Assembly: GCA_018894105.1 (NCBI GenBank)
Contig: CM032122.1
Location: forward strand, 30,907,404 to 30,971,403
Source: Jacaranda mimosifolia
Lineage: Eukaryota > Streptophyta > Magnoliopsida > Lamiales > Bignoniaceae
Reading direction: 5' to 3'
DNA length: 64,000 nucleotides
How positions within the stretch are numbered: position 1 is the first letter of the stretch; each line of letters begins with the position of its first letter. The notes under the pieces are model-generated. The model made no database searches. It was given only the letters and a program-made list of their open reading frames with translations, and had not been told where the DNA came from. The position numbers and the translations under genes are program-made. Positions 48,962 through 59,701 of this stretch are shown in pieces.

Positions 48962-49645
48962 TGATGAGGGTTCGCTTTGCTGGGTTAGGATCCCGGCTAG
49001 AACGATGGTAGAACTTGATCCAGGTGGATCGTGTTCCTGTTTTGTAGGGAAAGAATCCTGCAGTCACAATAAACGTTAGGCTAGCCGAGTGGCCCTCGGC
49101 TTAAGCCCTCCAACGATCAAGTCAGTAAGATTCGACCTCGATAATCGATCAAAGGGGTAAGGGCTCTTTGGTGTATATGAGTGCGTACATCTGAAAAGCA
49201 GGGTTGAGGGTATATATATCCTTATTTTCCTAGGAAATGTCTGGAAAGCCCTTAGATATCTCCCCGGGCCATTAACCTTGGGCCTGGGATATTTGGTCAT
49301 TTCCCCTATTTGAATATTTCCAGCTAATTGCCCTTCCGGGTCTCAAGGACAAGGTAGTACACTGTAGCGGCACCTACTGTGTCAGACGGTGAGGGGGACG
49401 GCACGCACCATTAATGCGGAGGCGTGGCGCCTGCCAGTGCATTAAATGCGGTGGTAGAGTAGTGTACTGGACTCGACCTCAACTGAGGTCGAAGAACTTT
49501 CGCAGGTCGAGGGAACCTGACTGGGCCTGTGCAGATCTGGTTGAGTGAAGTCAACGAGACGTATGGGCCCTGAGTCTCAGTTGGGCCGCCATCTCTCGCT
49601 AGGCCTTGCTGGTTTGGGCCCAAGCATTTGGGCCATCCCATATCA
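48962..49645 (-). repeat. 3' LTR of the Tat-type element (left copy)
   Basis: Reads TGATATGGGATGGCCC ... CCCTCATCA on the minus strand. GATATATATACC near 49210-49222 (minus) is a likely TATA box of the U3 region. It is the same length as the right LTR. Confidence 0.93.
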
Positions 49646-49662
49646 TGAGTCCCCCCACTTCG
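49646..49662 (-). other. Polypurine tract
   Basis: On the minus strand GAAGTGGGGGGACTCA lies directly before the 3' LTR, the position where plus-strand DNA synthesis is primed. Confidence 0.7.
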
Positions 49663-50167
49663 CAAGGCTGAACAGGGTACCGATGAGAAGCATTGGGAAG
49701 TAGCGAAAACGGTTCTGCTGACAGTCGACCAGGGTTTTTGAAAATCGACCAGGGTTTGGTGCATTTATTGAGCGGTTACATCGTGGCGCGTACGGGACAG
49801 CGTGGCGGTTACAGTCATTATGGCAAACGTCATTATGGAGACGTTTGATTTACCATGCCCCTTTCCCTATAAATATCCACTGTAATTCTGGCCATTTTTA
49901 CTTTTACTGCTTTAGAATCTGCGCGTGAGCTTGTAGGAAAAATTCTTGGGTGCCCAGGGCTTCTGAATCTAACCTTCGCGTTCACTCCCTCGGTTTCCTG
50001 CATTTAACTTCCATTTCTAGTAAGTGTTCCGCTGTTTTTACTTCTTATCGTCTGCTTTTCTTTCGAAACGTCATGCTGGGATTATATAGTTCTGAGGGTA
50101 GTTAGGGGGGGATAGTGAGGCTATCCCGTCCAAAAGGCGTAGGTACTGCTCTGCGGCGTCTAACGAG

Positions 50168-52543
50168 TTGTCGCCTGATGATTCTAGTTCCAGCAGCTCG
50201 AGCATCAAACGCGGTGTGGAGGAGGCTGGGCCTAGCCAAGTACCCCCGTCGCGAGGTCGATTATTTACCGGCAGTCATTTTAGTGAAACAGTGTCTACTA
50301 TGAACCCTGGGGACTTGAGACGTCTCAGGGAGCTCTATCATATTCCCCCTGAATACCAGCTTTTAGCCCCTGGGCCACCTGGTTGAATACATCGCGCCCC
50401 TACGGGTTGCATAACTGTGTTCGAGGATGCCTTTAGGTGTGGGCTTAGGTTCCCCCTAAGTGACAGCATGATAGGTCTGCTTAGGGGTCTTCAAGTATAC
50501 ATAACTCAACTTCTGCCTAACTGTTTTTCTACTCTCTATAGTTTCATAGTTTTGATACGTATGTTCAACCAACTGGCCAGTTTCGAAAACTTTCCCAACC
50601 TGTTTCATCTTCCCATGTCTCGTAAGTCTGGCAGTGCCGACGAGTCGGGATTCTATTACCTGACGGCTCGACCTCGTCGGAGATTTCTGGTAGCCCCCTC
50701 ATCTTCGTATGGTCAGGCGTGGAAAAAATGCTACCTCTATGTTCGAGTGAAGGGGGGTTTTAATATTCCCTGGGGTTGGTGGAGGGGGCATGTCGACATG
50801 CCCGGGAATCGCACCCCAACCTGGCCGAACACATTCGTGCAGGATCTGGTCGAGTTCGGCCCCGTGGAAGCCTCTGTCTTCATCGAGGAAAGGCAGTTAG
50901 TATTGGCGGGCCTGTCGCCGGCCCCAATAGATTTTCCTGCTGATTATGAGATAGGTAGATAGAGTGTACTTTGCGCTTTGCTATTTGTTTATCTTTGATG
51001 ATCTGCGTGGTTCTTTGGCTTTGACTTCTGTTGAATTTTTTGTGCGCAGGTCGAGAAGAGATCATGAACAGATCAAGAGCCGATGCGCTGGTCCGAGCAG
51101 AAAAGAATAAGCAACACAAACTGGGAGCTGTTTCTCGTCGAGAGTCCTCAACAGGCGACGAGCCTCGTCGATTAGAGGCAGCTCCCACCCCCTCGCCAGG
51201 TCGAGCAGCAGCCGCCTCGAGCGGGGTCCCTGTTGGTCGAGGAAAAAGACCGATGGGCGAACGGAGTAGTCCCCCGCCCAAGAAAATTGCAGCGGGGAAA
51301 GGTAAAGGAAAAAGCACGGGGTCGGGGATGCTGACGAGGAACGACCTCTTTGGAGATCAAGGAGCCGATGCATTATTTAACCTGCGAAAGTTCCCATCTC
51401 CTCGGTTCGGGTCAGACCCGAGCCTTGCCGTAAGCAACTACTCAAGCATGCTCGCGTCGGGGCCCATCAGGGTGGATGCTTTAAAGGTGCTGATGGCTGG
51501 TCAGTTCTTGCCTGACCATAAGAAGATAATGGGCATGAGCCAGGCTGCTGCCCTCTGTGAGTTCGCATATCAGACGATCATGGTAAGATTTCATTTTCTG
51601 CGTCTTTGTATATTTATACTTTTGTTGATTTGACAGTTGTGACCTTATGTCTCAGGTCGGGCAACTGGGCTACAATTTCTACCGCCGCTCTGAGCTAGCC
51701 CTTGCTGATCGAGAGCAGTTGGATGCTGACGGTGATGCTGAAACTTTGAAGGCTCAGCTGGAGTCTTCCCAACTGCGAATCGAGGAGCTGGAGCAGCAGG
51801 TTAGCCAGCATGACCGAGAGATCGAGGAAAAGGATGAACAGGTCCTTCTCGCGGTGACGGAGCGGACCAAGATGGATGGAAAATTGAAAAAACTGGAGCT
51901 GGACGTGCAGGTTGCCTATGAATTTGGTCGGGCCGCTGGTCGGAGTGAGCGGCTGGTCGAGGCCAGGACTGAGTTCCCCTAGATATTGCCGGAGGTGCTC
52001 CGGGAGGCTGTGCAGCAGTTCATGGTGAGCCCTGCTTTTCAGGAAACAAGTGCTGCGTTGGCTCTGGATGACGCGTGGGACGCCTTCAAGAAGGCGATTT
52101 AGCAAATGCAGTTCTTGGGCCATGCTCTCCAGCCTGAGGAACGCTCCAGAATGAGCTACACTCTTGACGAGCAGCTGCGTCCATACGCCAAGAAGAGTGT
52201 CGATGCCGGGGAAGCCGCTGTGGAGGCAAGTCCGGGAATCGAACTGTCGCCCGAAGAGAAAATGCGGGCTAAACTTGATGAAAATCTAAAGGCAGTCGCC
52301 CGAGAGTTCGAGTTCACCGGGGACTTGGCTTTCGACTTGTCAGAGGGAAAAGCCGATGTGGCTTCCTTCTTCCCAGCCACTGAGCGGCTGTTCCTTGAAG
52401 CTGCAGCTGGCCCCTCTCGGCCCGTGACCGCCGCTGTTTCCATCACCATGGCGCCGCCCGAGCCCCAACAAGCTTCTGTTCCGCCTGGTGCACCTGCCTT
52501 TGCCGCCGCTCCTAGCATCGAAGAAACGGGTAGCTCAAATTAG
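50168..52543 (+). pseudogene. Spliced antisense gene inside the Tat-type retrotransposon
   Basis: Opposite in strand to gag-pol. Three exons fit one frame: 50168-50954, 51050-51582, 51656-52543, with GT-AG introns of 95 and 73 bp and matching phases (ATAG/GTCGA at the first join, ATG/GTC at the second). The N-terminal part (LRRLRELYHIPPEYQ, FRCGLRFPLSDSMIGLLRGL, KCYLYVRVKGGFNIPWGWW) resembles the putative gypsy-type transposon domain known from plant proteins. Exon 2 is basic and low-complexity. Exon 3 begins with a coiled coil (LRIEELEQQVSQHDREIEEK) and ends in a Pro/Ala-rich tail. In-frame stops stand at 50384 (TGA), 51980 (TAG) and 52100 (TAG). Function is unknown. Similar antisense frames occur in Tat relatives such as Grande. 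Confidence 0.8.
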
Positions 52544-52905
52544 GCCCAGTTATTTGTTTTGTTTTGTTTTGATGTATAGGCCCTACTGAGCCTTTAACAT
52601 TTATTGAATTATCGCCTCGATGAGGCTTTTACTGAATTGTTATGGAATTCAACTGCAATTTCTATCATTATCATCTTTGCGTTTGCGTTGAATTATTTTG
52701 ACGGATGGCCACGAATGTGGCGAGTAGCTTCTCTTCTTGCCCTTCATTAGATGATGATTTGCTTTTCTGACTTGATTTTTAGCTCTTGTAGGACAAGTTG
52801 CCCTAAATCCAATAAGATAATAACTAATGTTTGATAGCTTGGTTTCGGCGCGGTGGCCTAGACTTGGCGGCGTAAAGCCTAATTAGTCGACTGTGGGGTT
52901 GAATT
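52544..52905. other. 3' flank of the antisense gene
   Basis: No coding content on either strand. It leads into the 65-bp array, the first degenerate units of which start near 52840. Confidence 0.5.
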
Positions 52906-53338
52906 TTTGGCCTTGACGCAAAGGCCTTGATTTTTTGGCGTGAAGCCTCTCGTCGACTACGAGGTCGACTGTTGGTCTTGGCGCATAGGCCTCGACTTTT
53001 TAGCGTGAAGCCTCTCGTTGACTACGTGGTCGACTGTTGGTCTTGGCGCATAGGCCTCGACTTTTTGGCGTGAAGCCTCTCGTCGACTACGGGGTCGACT
53101 GTTGGTCTTGGCCCATAGGCCTCGACTTTTTGGCGAGAGGCTGGCGTGAAGCCTTTCGTCGACTATGGGGTCGACTGTTGGTCTTGGCGCATAGGCCTCG
53201 ACTTTTTGGCGTGAAGCCTCTCATCGACTATGGGGTCGACTGTTGGTCTTGGCGCATAGGCCTCGACTTTTTGGTGTGAAGCCTCTCGTCGACTACGGGG
53301 TCGACTGTTAGTCTTGGCGCAAAGGCCTCGACTTTTTT
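52905..53338. repeat. 65-bp tandem repeat in the retrotransposon 3' region
   Basis: The unit starting GGTCTTGGCGCATAGGCCTC is found at 52974, 53039, 53104, 53180, 53245 and (first base changed) 53310. Spacing is 65 bp except for one 76-bp unit with an 11-bp insert. A degenerate unit precedes at about 52909. Each unit contains GTCGACTA and GGGGTCGAC palindromic half-sites. The array overlaps the end of the pol frame. Confidence 0.92.
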
Positions 53339-54463
53339 AAAGAAGGTTCGCTCTGCTGCACACGTTTGGATATATTGTAATTTCGTTTCCTTCAGTAATA
53401 CAGGGGTCATCGGTGACCAATTATACAATTTTTTTTTCAAGTTTATGGCATTCCATGGTCGAGGTAGCTCACGATCTGATGCATCAGCTAGTCGGTAGGC
53501 ATTATTTTTAGCTATCTTGACCACCGAATTCGGTCCCTCCCATTTTGGGTCGAGTTTCCCGACAGGCTTGGATACTTCCACTTTCTTGAGAACGAGGTCA
53601 CCCACCTTGAAGCTCCGCGGTCGTACCGACCTGTTATAGCAATCCGCCATCTTTGAACGATATTGATGCATTGTGTTGTAAGCTGCATGGCGTTGTTCGT
53701 CGACAGTGATTAGATCTAGCGTCCTCTCCGACACATTAGTTATCGGGTTGTAGTGGATCACCCTCGCTATATGCTGGATTAATTCTGACGGGATCACTGC
53801 CTCAGATCCGTAGACTAGGCTGTATGGGCTGTGTCCTGTGGCTGTTCGAGGAGTCGTTCTGTAAGCCCAAAGAACACCAGGGAGGTCGTCCGCCTAGTTG
53901 GTCCCTATCCCCGCTATTCGACTCTTGACGTGGTCGAGGACAGTCCTGTTAGTAACCTCAGTCTGTCCATTAGCTTGCGGATTTCCCACCGAAGTAAAGT
54001 GCTGGACGATCCCTAGGGTTTCGCACCATCTCCTCGTGTTTTTGCTCTGAAATTGGGTGCCGTTATCTGATATTAGGACCTTAGGCAGCCCAAATCGGCA
54101 TACAATATTCTTCCAAATGAAACTTTTAATGGCAGCGTCGGTGATCTTCGGGACTGCCTCGACTTCCACCCATTCTGTAAAGTATTCGACGGCCACTATG
54201 ATGAATTTTCGCTGGCCGAAAGTTTTTGGAAGCGATCCTACTATGTCGATCCCCTACTGGTCGAATGGCCAGGTGATGTTAACATTGGTCATCGGTGCGG
54301 CTGGCTGGTGATGAATGTTCGAATGAATTTGACAGGATGGGCATTTTTTAGCAAAGTCGACAGAATCTCTCAACAAAGTTGGCCAAAAATACCCGTAGCG
54401 AATAACCTTATGTGCCAGGGATCGGCCGCCAGAGTGGTTGTCGCAAATACCGGCATGTACTTC
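53228..54463 (-). pseudogene. Integrase of the Tat-type element
   Basis: Inserts the cDNA into the genome. The N-terminal zinc-binding HHCC is visible as HAGICDNH ... CPSC. The catalytic core has Asp in GIDIVG, Asp in LISDNGTQF and Glu in NGQTEVTNR, so all three acidic residues are kept. The C-terminal part (FKVGDLVLKKVE, KLDPKWEGP, YRLAD) is the usual SH3-like tail. No chromodomain follows. In-frame TAG codons at 54464, 54254 and 53894 break the frame. The last two stand where Trp is usual in this family. The open frame runs on into the 65-bp repeats, so the true end is probably near 53420. Confidence 0.88.
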
Positions 54464-55620
54464 CTATAATACTTCATTAGCTTGGTTGGGATCCAGACAC
54501 CTGAGTGGCGGCCCTGCTATTGACCGCTTGTACAATTGTCCGTGCTCATCCAACGTGTATTTAGGTGCTAAACCCTTTAGTCTGCGGGTCTCCTTATCAT
54601 TGTTAGGAAGGGTGCCGCGACTTAGATAAAGTTTGATTGGGTGCTGCCAAGAAAAGGTCGTTTCGTCGAGGCACCTGACCAGACCCTGGTTGGGGGCAGG
54701 GACGCAAGGCTGAGCGGCAACAAAAAATGTTATTGTCTTTTCTCTGGTGCCTTTCGTCGAGCTTGCCAGCTTGGAGAGCACGTCTGCTCGCTCATTTTCT
54801 AATCGAGGTATTTGGCTCAGCGAGAAGTTTCTGAACATTTACCTCACTTGGCGCACTTTTGCCAAATATTGGGACATTTTGTGTTCCTTCGCCTCAAAGT
54901 TGCCTTCGACCTGTTCTGCCACGAGTGAGAGTAGGTGAATGCCGCTAGTTGCTCGACCCCGCAGTCTCTGGCCATGCGCATTCCTGCAATAAGAGCCTCA
55001 TATTCTGCTTCGTTATTAGTGACCGGGAAGTCGAGTTTCACGGCGAAATCATATTCCTCGGCCAGTGGGGATCGGAGGGATATCCCTATTCCTTCGCCGG
55101 ATGAGGTTGCGGACTCGTTGACATGCAAGGTCCACCAGATGGTGCTTTCGACCTCATGAGCTGGGAGGTCGAGCCTTTCAACGATGAAGTCGGCTAACAC
55201 CTGCGCTTTAATGGCAGTCCGCGGTTGAAATTGAATGTCGAATTCCCCGAGTTCAATGGCCCATTTTGTGAGCCGACCTGAAGTGTCCGGCTTCGAAAAC
55301 ACTTGTTTTAGCGGTTGATTCGTCAACACCAACATTGTGTGGGATTGGAAATAAGGCCGCAGTTTCCTGGCTGACGTAACAAGGGCCAGAGCGAACTTCT
55401 CGATCTCTAAATAATTATGCTCGGGGCCCTGGAGGGCTTTGCTGCAATAGTATATTGGATGGGGGTTTCCTGCTCTCTTCGTCGTCAGCACTGAATTGAT
55501 GGAGGTCGAAGAGACTACCAAGTATATCTGTAGTACTTCTCCCAGCTAGGGCTTGGCGAGCATGGGTGGCGAAGAGAGGTATTACTTGAGGTCGAGTAGG
55601 GCCTGATCACACTGTGGGTC
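54464..55620 (-). pseudogene. RNase H and archaeal-type RNase H of the Tat-type element
   Basis: The first half (PIYYCSKALQGPEHNYLEIE, PLKQVFSKPDTSGRLTKWAI) is the RNase H/connection region that follows reverse transcriptase. The second half is the additional RNase H typical of Tat elements (WTLHVNESATSSGEGIGI, FPVTNNEAEYEALIAGMRMA, ADVLSKLAS). In the first catalytic motif the usual Asp (VDGS) is Asn here (VNES). A frameshift lies near 54925, inside this domain. In-frame stops are at 55546 (TAG) and 55621 (TGA). By family these domains remove RNA from the RNA/DNA hybrid. This copy is dead. Confidence 0.85.
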
Positions 55621-56523
55621 TCACTTGAATTCGAATTTCTTCGTGTTTCGCAGGATTTTGAAGAAAGGTAAGCTTTTATCTGCTAGTCGAGATATGAATC
55701 TGCCCAAGGCTATGATCCTGCCGACCAGGTGCTGGACATCCCAAACCGTGCGAGGTGGGGCGATGTCCAAAATTGCTTGAATCTTCTGCGGGTTGGCCTC
55801 GATGCCTCTTTGGCTGACCATGTAGCCGAGGAATTTGCCTCATTGAACCCCGAAGGTACACTTGTTAGGATTGAGCTTCATCCTGAAAGCTCTCAAAATG
55901 GAAAAGGTGTGGCTGAGGTCAATCAGGTGGTCTTCAGCCTTTTCTGTCTTTACAATCATATCATCAACATAGACCTCCATCGATCTCCCAATTTCATTCT
56001 TGAACATATAATTAACCAATCTCTGGTAAGTTGCCCCTGCATTCTTAAGTCCAAATGGCATAACCAGGAAGCAATACACTCCATTGGGGACGACAAACAC
56101 TATTTTGTCCCTGTCCTCGGGTGCCACGAATATTTGATAATAGCCTTGAAATGCATCCATCATGCTAAGCAATTCGCAGCCAGCAGTAGAGTCAACAAGT
56201 AAATCAATACGAGGCAAGGGGTAAGGATCCTTAGGGCAAGCTTTATTCAAATCTGTAAAATCATTGCACATCCTCCACTTTCCCTCATTCTTGGGAATAA
56301 GTACAACATTACAAAGCCAAGAGGGATATTGGATTTCTACAATGTAACCTGCTTGCAAAAGCTTGCTGACCTCCTCGTCGATAATCTGGGTCCGTTCAGC
56401 ATTGAAGGTTCTTTTCTTCTGCCGCACTGGCTTGTGGGCTGGGTCCACGTTGAGGCGGTGGATGATGATGTTAGGATCGATGCCTTGAAGATCCGCTGCC
56501 TTCCATGCAAAAACATCGACGTT
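55621..56523 (-). pseudogene. Reverse transcriptase of the Tat-type element
   Basis: Characteristic blocks in order: QKKRTFNAERTQIIDEEV, IVEIQYPSWLCNVVLIPKN, WRMCNDFTDLNKACPKDPYP, MDAFQGYYQIF, FLVMPFGLKNAGATYQRLVN, and the catalytic box VYVDDMIVK with both Asp residues. The thumb region continues as FLGYMVSQRGIEANPQKIQA. TGA at 55840 breaks the frame where Arg (CGA) is likely original. The start of the block is marked by TGA at 56524. It remains in one frame with protease, as expected of a single pol polyprotein. Confidence 0.92.
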
Positions 56524-57363
56524 TCACCGGAGGAAGTCGACTATAAGACATTCTAGTCGATCTCCCATCTCGGTCCCGATTCTGGTGGTTTTCTCTGGAT
56601 TCCCAGGTTCGAGCTCGATCGTTTTGAATTTTCCAATGGACTCGACCCTTGTGTCCTCCAACTTTCTCTTTTTCGACGAGGATCCCTCATCGGGTTTCGC
56701 TACCGGGGCGTCCCCCGAGGGCTTCAGCTCGGGTCGCTTCTTCTGGTCAGTTGAGTCGACAGAGATTGTGTAGCATCGCCAAGCGTCCTTAAGGTTACAT
56801 AAAAGCTCACCCACTCCGGCTGGGGTCGGGAACTTTATCTTCATATGATAAGTAGACACAATGGCTCTGAAATCGTTCAGGGCTGGTCGGCCTATGAGAA
56901 CATTATATGCGAAGGGAGCATCAACCACCAGGTAACTGATCATTAGTGTTCGGGTGCACTGTCCCTGCCCGAACGTGGTGGAGAGACTGATGGATCCAAC
57001 TGGGATAATCTTGGACCCACCAAACCTGACCAAAGACGTTCTGACCGGATCAAATTTCAACCGTCCTAATTTCATTCTGTTCAAAGTCGACAAGAATATG
57101 ATGGTCACTGAACTCCCGTGGTCGACTAGCACATTTCGAACCTCGAAATTAGCAATGTCCAGGGCGATCACCATCGAGTAATCTATCTTACGGTCGGCTT
57201 TCTCCATGTGGTCCAGGTCTGTGTTGGTGAAAGAAATTGGTTCGGTACTGGTCGTCAGCTGAAAGACTGCTTCGACCCTGGATGGCCTGGTTGAGTCGAG
57301 CTGCCTCTGTGTTTGCTTTCTCGCATTTCGGGAATCTCCTCCCGTGGGCCCCCCGACAATCAT
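56524..57363 (-). pseudogene. Aspartic protease region of the Tat-type element
   Basis: A retropepsin-like core is seen: VLVDHGSSVTIIF, where the active-site triplet reads Asp-His-Gly in place of Asp-Thr-Gly. It is followed by FGGSKIIPVGSISL and YNVLIGRPALNDFRAIVSTYHMKIKFPT, a pattern typical of plant gypsy proteases. The tail up to 56524 is a linker to reverse transcriptase in the same frame. Between this frame and gag (57364-57550) a TAG and a frame change occur. The protein would cut the polyprotein. The altered triplet may already have disabled it. Confidence 0.8.
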
Positions 57364-57549
57364 GTCAATGATACCCCTGATGGGTGGGTTGGGTTCATGG
57401 GCTGGTCTCTTTTCTTTTGTCCTCTCTCCTCGGGCTGAATGACCTTTCTCTTCGGGGAGTCCGGTCGGTCAGGCCCTCATCTCTTCGGGCCTACTCCTCG
57501 ATAAATTTTTTTAGGTGGCCTTGTCTGATTAGCCTCTTGATTTCGTCTT

Positions 57550-58974
57550 TCAGATTAAAGCAGTCCTCAGTGTCGTGCCCTTTCTGCCTATGGAAATAGC
57601 AGTACTTTTTGACTTCTTCATGGCTTCGGTTTCTGTAATTTTTCGAGGCTTCTTGAGTAGGTTGTCGTGTTGAATGGCAAACAACACTTTTCTCCTTGGC
57701 AAGTTCAACGGAGTGTATTCATGGAAGCGCTTGATCGGGGAACGGCGTCCCTCCTTGTTTTGTCTATCATCTTTCTCCTTGCCTCTCTTTTTGTCGGCTT
57801 CCAAGCTGCCGTATTTCATCCTATTCATCTCCTCCTGGGTCATGTACCTCTTCGCAAGGTCGAGGAGCTCCTCCATCGTTCTGGGCTGCGCACGCACCAC
57901 GGCATTGGCGCACTCCTTGTGCCTTAAGCCCAAGAACAATACATCGATCAGAAACTCAATCCTCGGGCTATCGATTTTCAACACCTCTGTGTTGAATCTG
58001 GTGAAAAAATCCCGAAGGGATTCTCCCTCAGCCTGTTTCACTGTGTGTAGGTGTGTGTGTGGGAGCTTTGCCTTTTTCCTGCTGGCAAACTGGTGCAAAA
58101 ACTTATCACACAACTGGTCATAGGAGAAGATGGATGCCGGCTCCAGTTTTACAAACCAGTCCAAGGCCACTCCCTGGAATGTAGTCACCAACATCTTTGC
58201 ATGTATATAGTCATTATGTCCATGCAGCTGCATCATATGCTCAAACTGCAGCAGATGCTCATTCGGGTCCGTGGAGCTGTCATACCTTGGAAGCCCCGTA
58301 GGGATCTTTGCATCGACGGCGATGCGCTCTTCAATGATCTCTTGGACGAATGGCGAATCCCGTTCCCTTTTGAACCTTAGCGGCCCATCTGGCTGGGCCA
58401 CCTTATCCGCATTCCTTCTCGAGATCTCCTCCAGTCGCTTATTCAACTGTTGCACCTGGTGAGATACCTCATCCCAGTCTTGTTGATCTGCTTGGGAGGC
58501 CCCTCTGCTTAGCTTGTGTCTGGAACGCTCGGCCCTATCGCGCTGCGGGGTTCGAATGGGTCGAACGTCGTGATCTACGGAGTCTGCTGCCTCCTCCCTC
58601 GGTGGGGGGCGGGCTGCTTCTCTAGGGAAACGGCCAGGACTCAAATCTCTCCTGAATTGGTGTCTCGGCGATTCCGGCCGTTGAGAAGGCTCTTCAGGCA
58701 GTGCTCTTTCTGGAACCGTGGGCTGCGGCGTGGCGCTGACCGCCGGCTCCGGCTGCACTGTATGCCTGTTTAGGGCGGCGGAGAGTTGTGCTGAAATCTG
58801 CGTAGAAATTTGCTCACTAATGAACTGCATTAGCTGCGGCATCGTGAGTGTGACCACGGGCTCAGGCGAAGCGCTTGGTCCTTGTGCATTTGACTTTGGG
58901 TCTTGACGATGGGGGGGAGAGCTGGACCTCCTATTTTCATCTTTTCCAGATGGGGCTCGCCTAGTGTTTACCAT
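57550..58974 (-). pseudogene. gag of the Tat-type element
   Basis: A 474-codon frame starting ATG (MVNTRRAPSG) 23 bases after the primer-binding site. The first ~190 residues are Pro/Arg-rich and disordered. The capsid domain follows (YDSSTDPNEHLLQFEHMMQL, FQGVALDWFVKLEP, FLHQFASRKKAKLPHTHLHT, ESLRDFFTRFN). The nucleic-acid binding knuckle (CYFHRQKGHDTEDC, a C-x2-H-x4-H-x4-C variant) sits in another frame from about 57610 leftwards, so an indel near 57600-57650 broke the protein. Gag is otherwise free of stops, the best-preserved part of the element. Confidence 0.88.
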
Positions 58975-58997
58975 TTTTCGACAGAGGATTCAAGTGT

Positions 58998-59015
58998 TTC
59001 CCACAGACGGCGCCA
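58998..59015 (-). other. Primer-binding site
   Basis: On the minus strand TGGCGCCGTCTGTGGGAA lies two bases after the 5' LTR. The initial TGG pairs with a tRNA CCA end. This sequence type is common in Tat-lineage elements. The exact tRNA was not checked. Confidence 0.85.
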
Positions 59016-59017
59016 AA

Positions 59018-59701
59018 TGATGAGGGTTCGTTTTGCTGGGTTAGGATCCCGGCTAGAACGATGGTAGAACTTGACCCAGGTGGATCGTGTTCCTGTTTTG
59101 TAGGGAAAGAATCCTGCAGTCACAATAAACGTTAGGCTAGCCGAGTGGCCCTCGGCTTAGGCCCTCCGACGATCAAGTTAGTAAGATTCGACTTCGATAA
59201 TCGATCAGAGGGGTAAGGGCTCTTTGGTGTATATGAGTGTGTACCTCTGAAAAGTAGGGTTGATGGTATATATATCCTTATTTTCCTAGGAAATGTCTGG
59301 AAAGCCCTTAGATATCTCCCCGGGCCATTAACCTTGGGCCTGGGGTATTTGGTCATTTTCCCTATTTGAATATTTCCAGCCAATTGTCATTCCGAGTCTC
59401 AAGGACAAGATAGTACACTGTAGCGGCACCTGCTGTGTCAGACGGTGAGGGGGACGGCACACGCCATTAATGCGAAGGCGTAGCGCCTACCAGTGCATTA
59501 AATGCGGTGGCAGAGCACTGTACTGGACTCGACCTCAGCTGAGGTTGAAGAACTTTCGCAGGTCAAGGGAACCTGACTGGGTCTGTGCAGATTCGGTCGA
59601 GTGAAGTCAACGAGACGTATGGGCCCTGAGTCTCAGTTGGGCCGCCGTTTCTCGCTGGGCCTTGCTGGTTTGGGCCCAAGCATTTGGGCCATCGCATATC
59701 A
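59018..59701 (-). repeat. 5' LTR of the Tat-type element (right copy)
   Basis: 684 bp, the same length as the left LTR, with TG...CA ends. By hand about 38 positions differ from the left copy, most of them C/T or G/A changes. Confidence 0.93.

Larger units (their letters stand above)
48962..59701 (-). mobile_element. Complete Tat-lineage Ty3/gypsy retrotransposon with antisense gene
   Basis: The 10,740-bp element is flanked by TATAT on both sides (48957-48961 and 59702-59706). It has two 684-bp LTRs, a primer-binding site and a purine tract. Coding order on the minus strand is gag, protease, reverse transcriptase, RNase H, a second (archaeal-type) RNase H, integrase. The second RNase H and the absence of a chromodomain point to the Tat branch. 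Between integrase and 3' LTR are a 65-bp tandem repeat and a plus-strand spliced gene. All coding parts carry stops or frameshifts, so this copy cannot transpose by itself. A hand count of the LTRs gives about 38 differences in 684 sites (about 5.5%), mostly transitions, so the insertion is not recent. Confidence 0.93.

Noticed and set aside
50880..51373. Minus-strand frames of 145 and 103 codons
   Set aside because: They are shadows of antisense-gene exon 2. gag-pol is also minus-strand, but these show no viral motif and lie beyond the integrase end.
52905..53338. Possible CRISPR-like array
   Set aside because: Repeats are contiguous 65-bp units with no variable spacers, inside a plant retrotransposon.
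57667..58906. Plus-strand frames up to 149 codons opposite gag
   Set aside because: The minus strand encodes recognisable gag. The plus frames are shadows.
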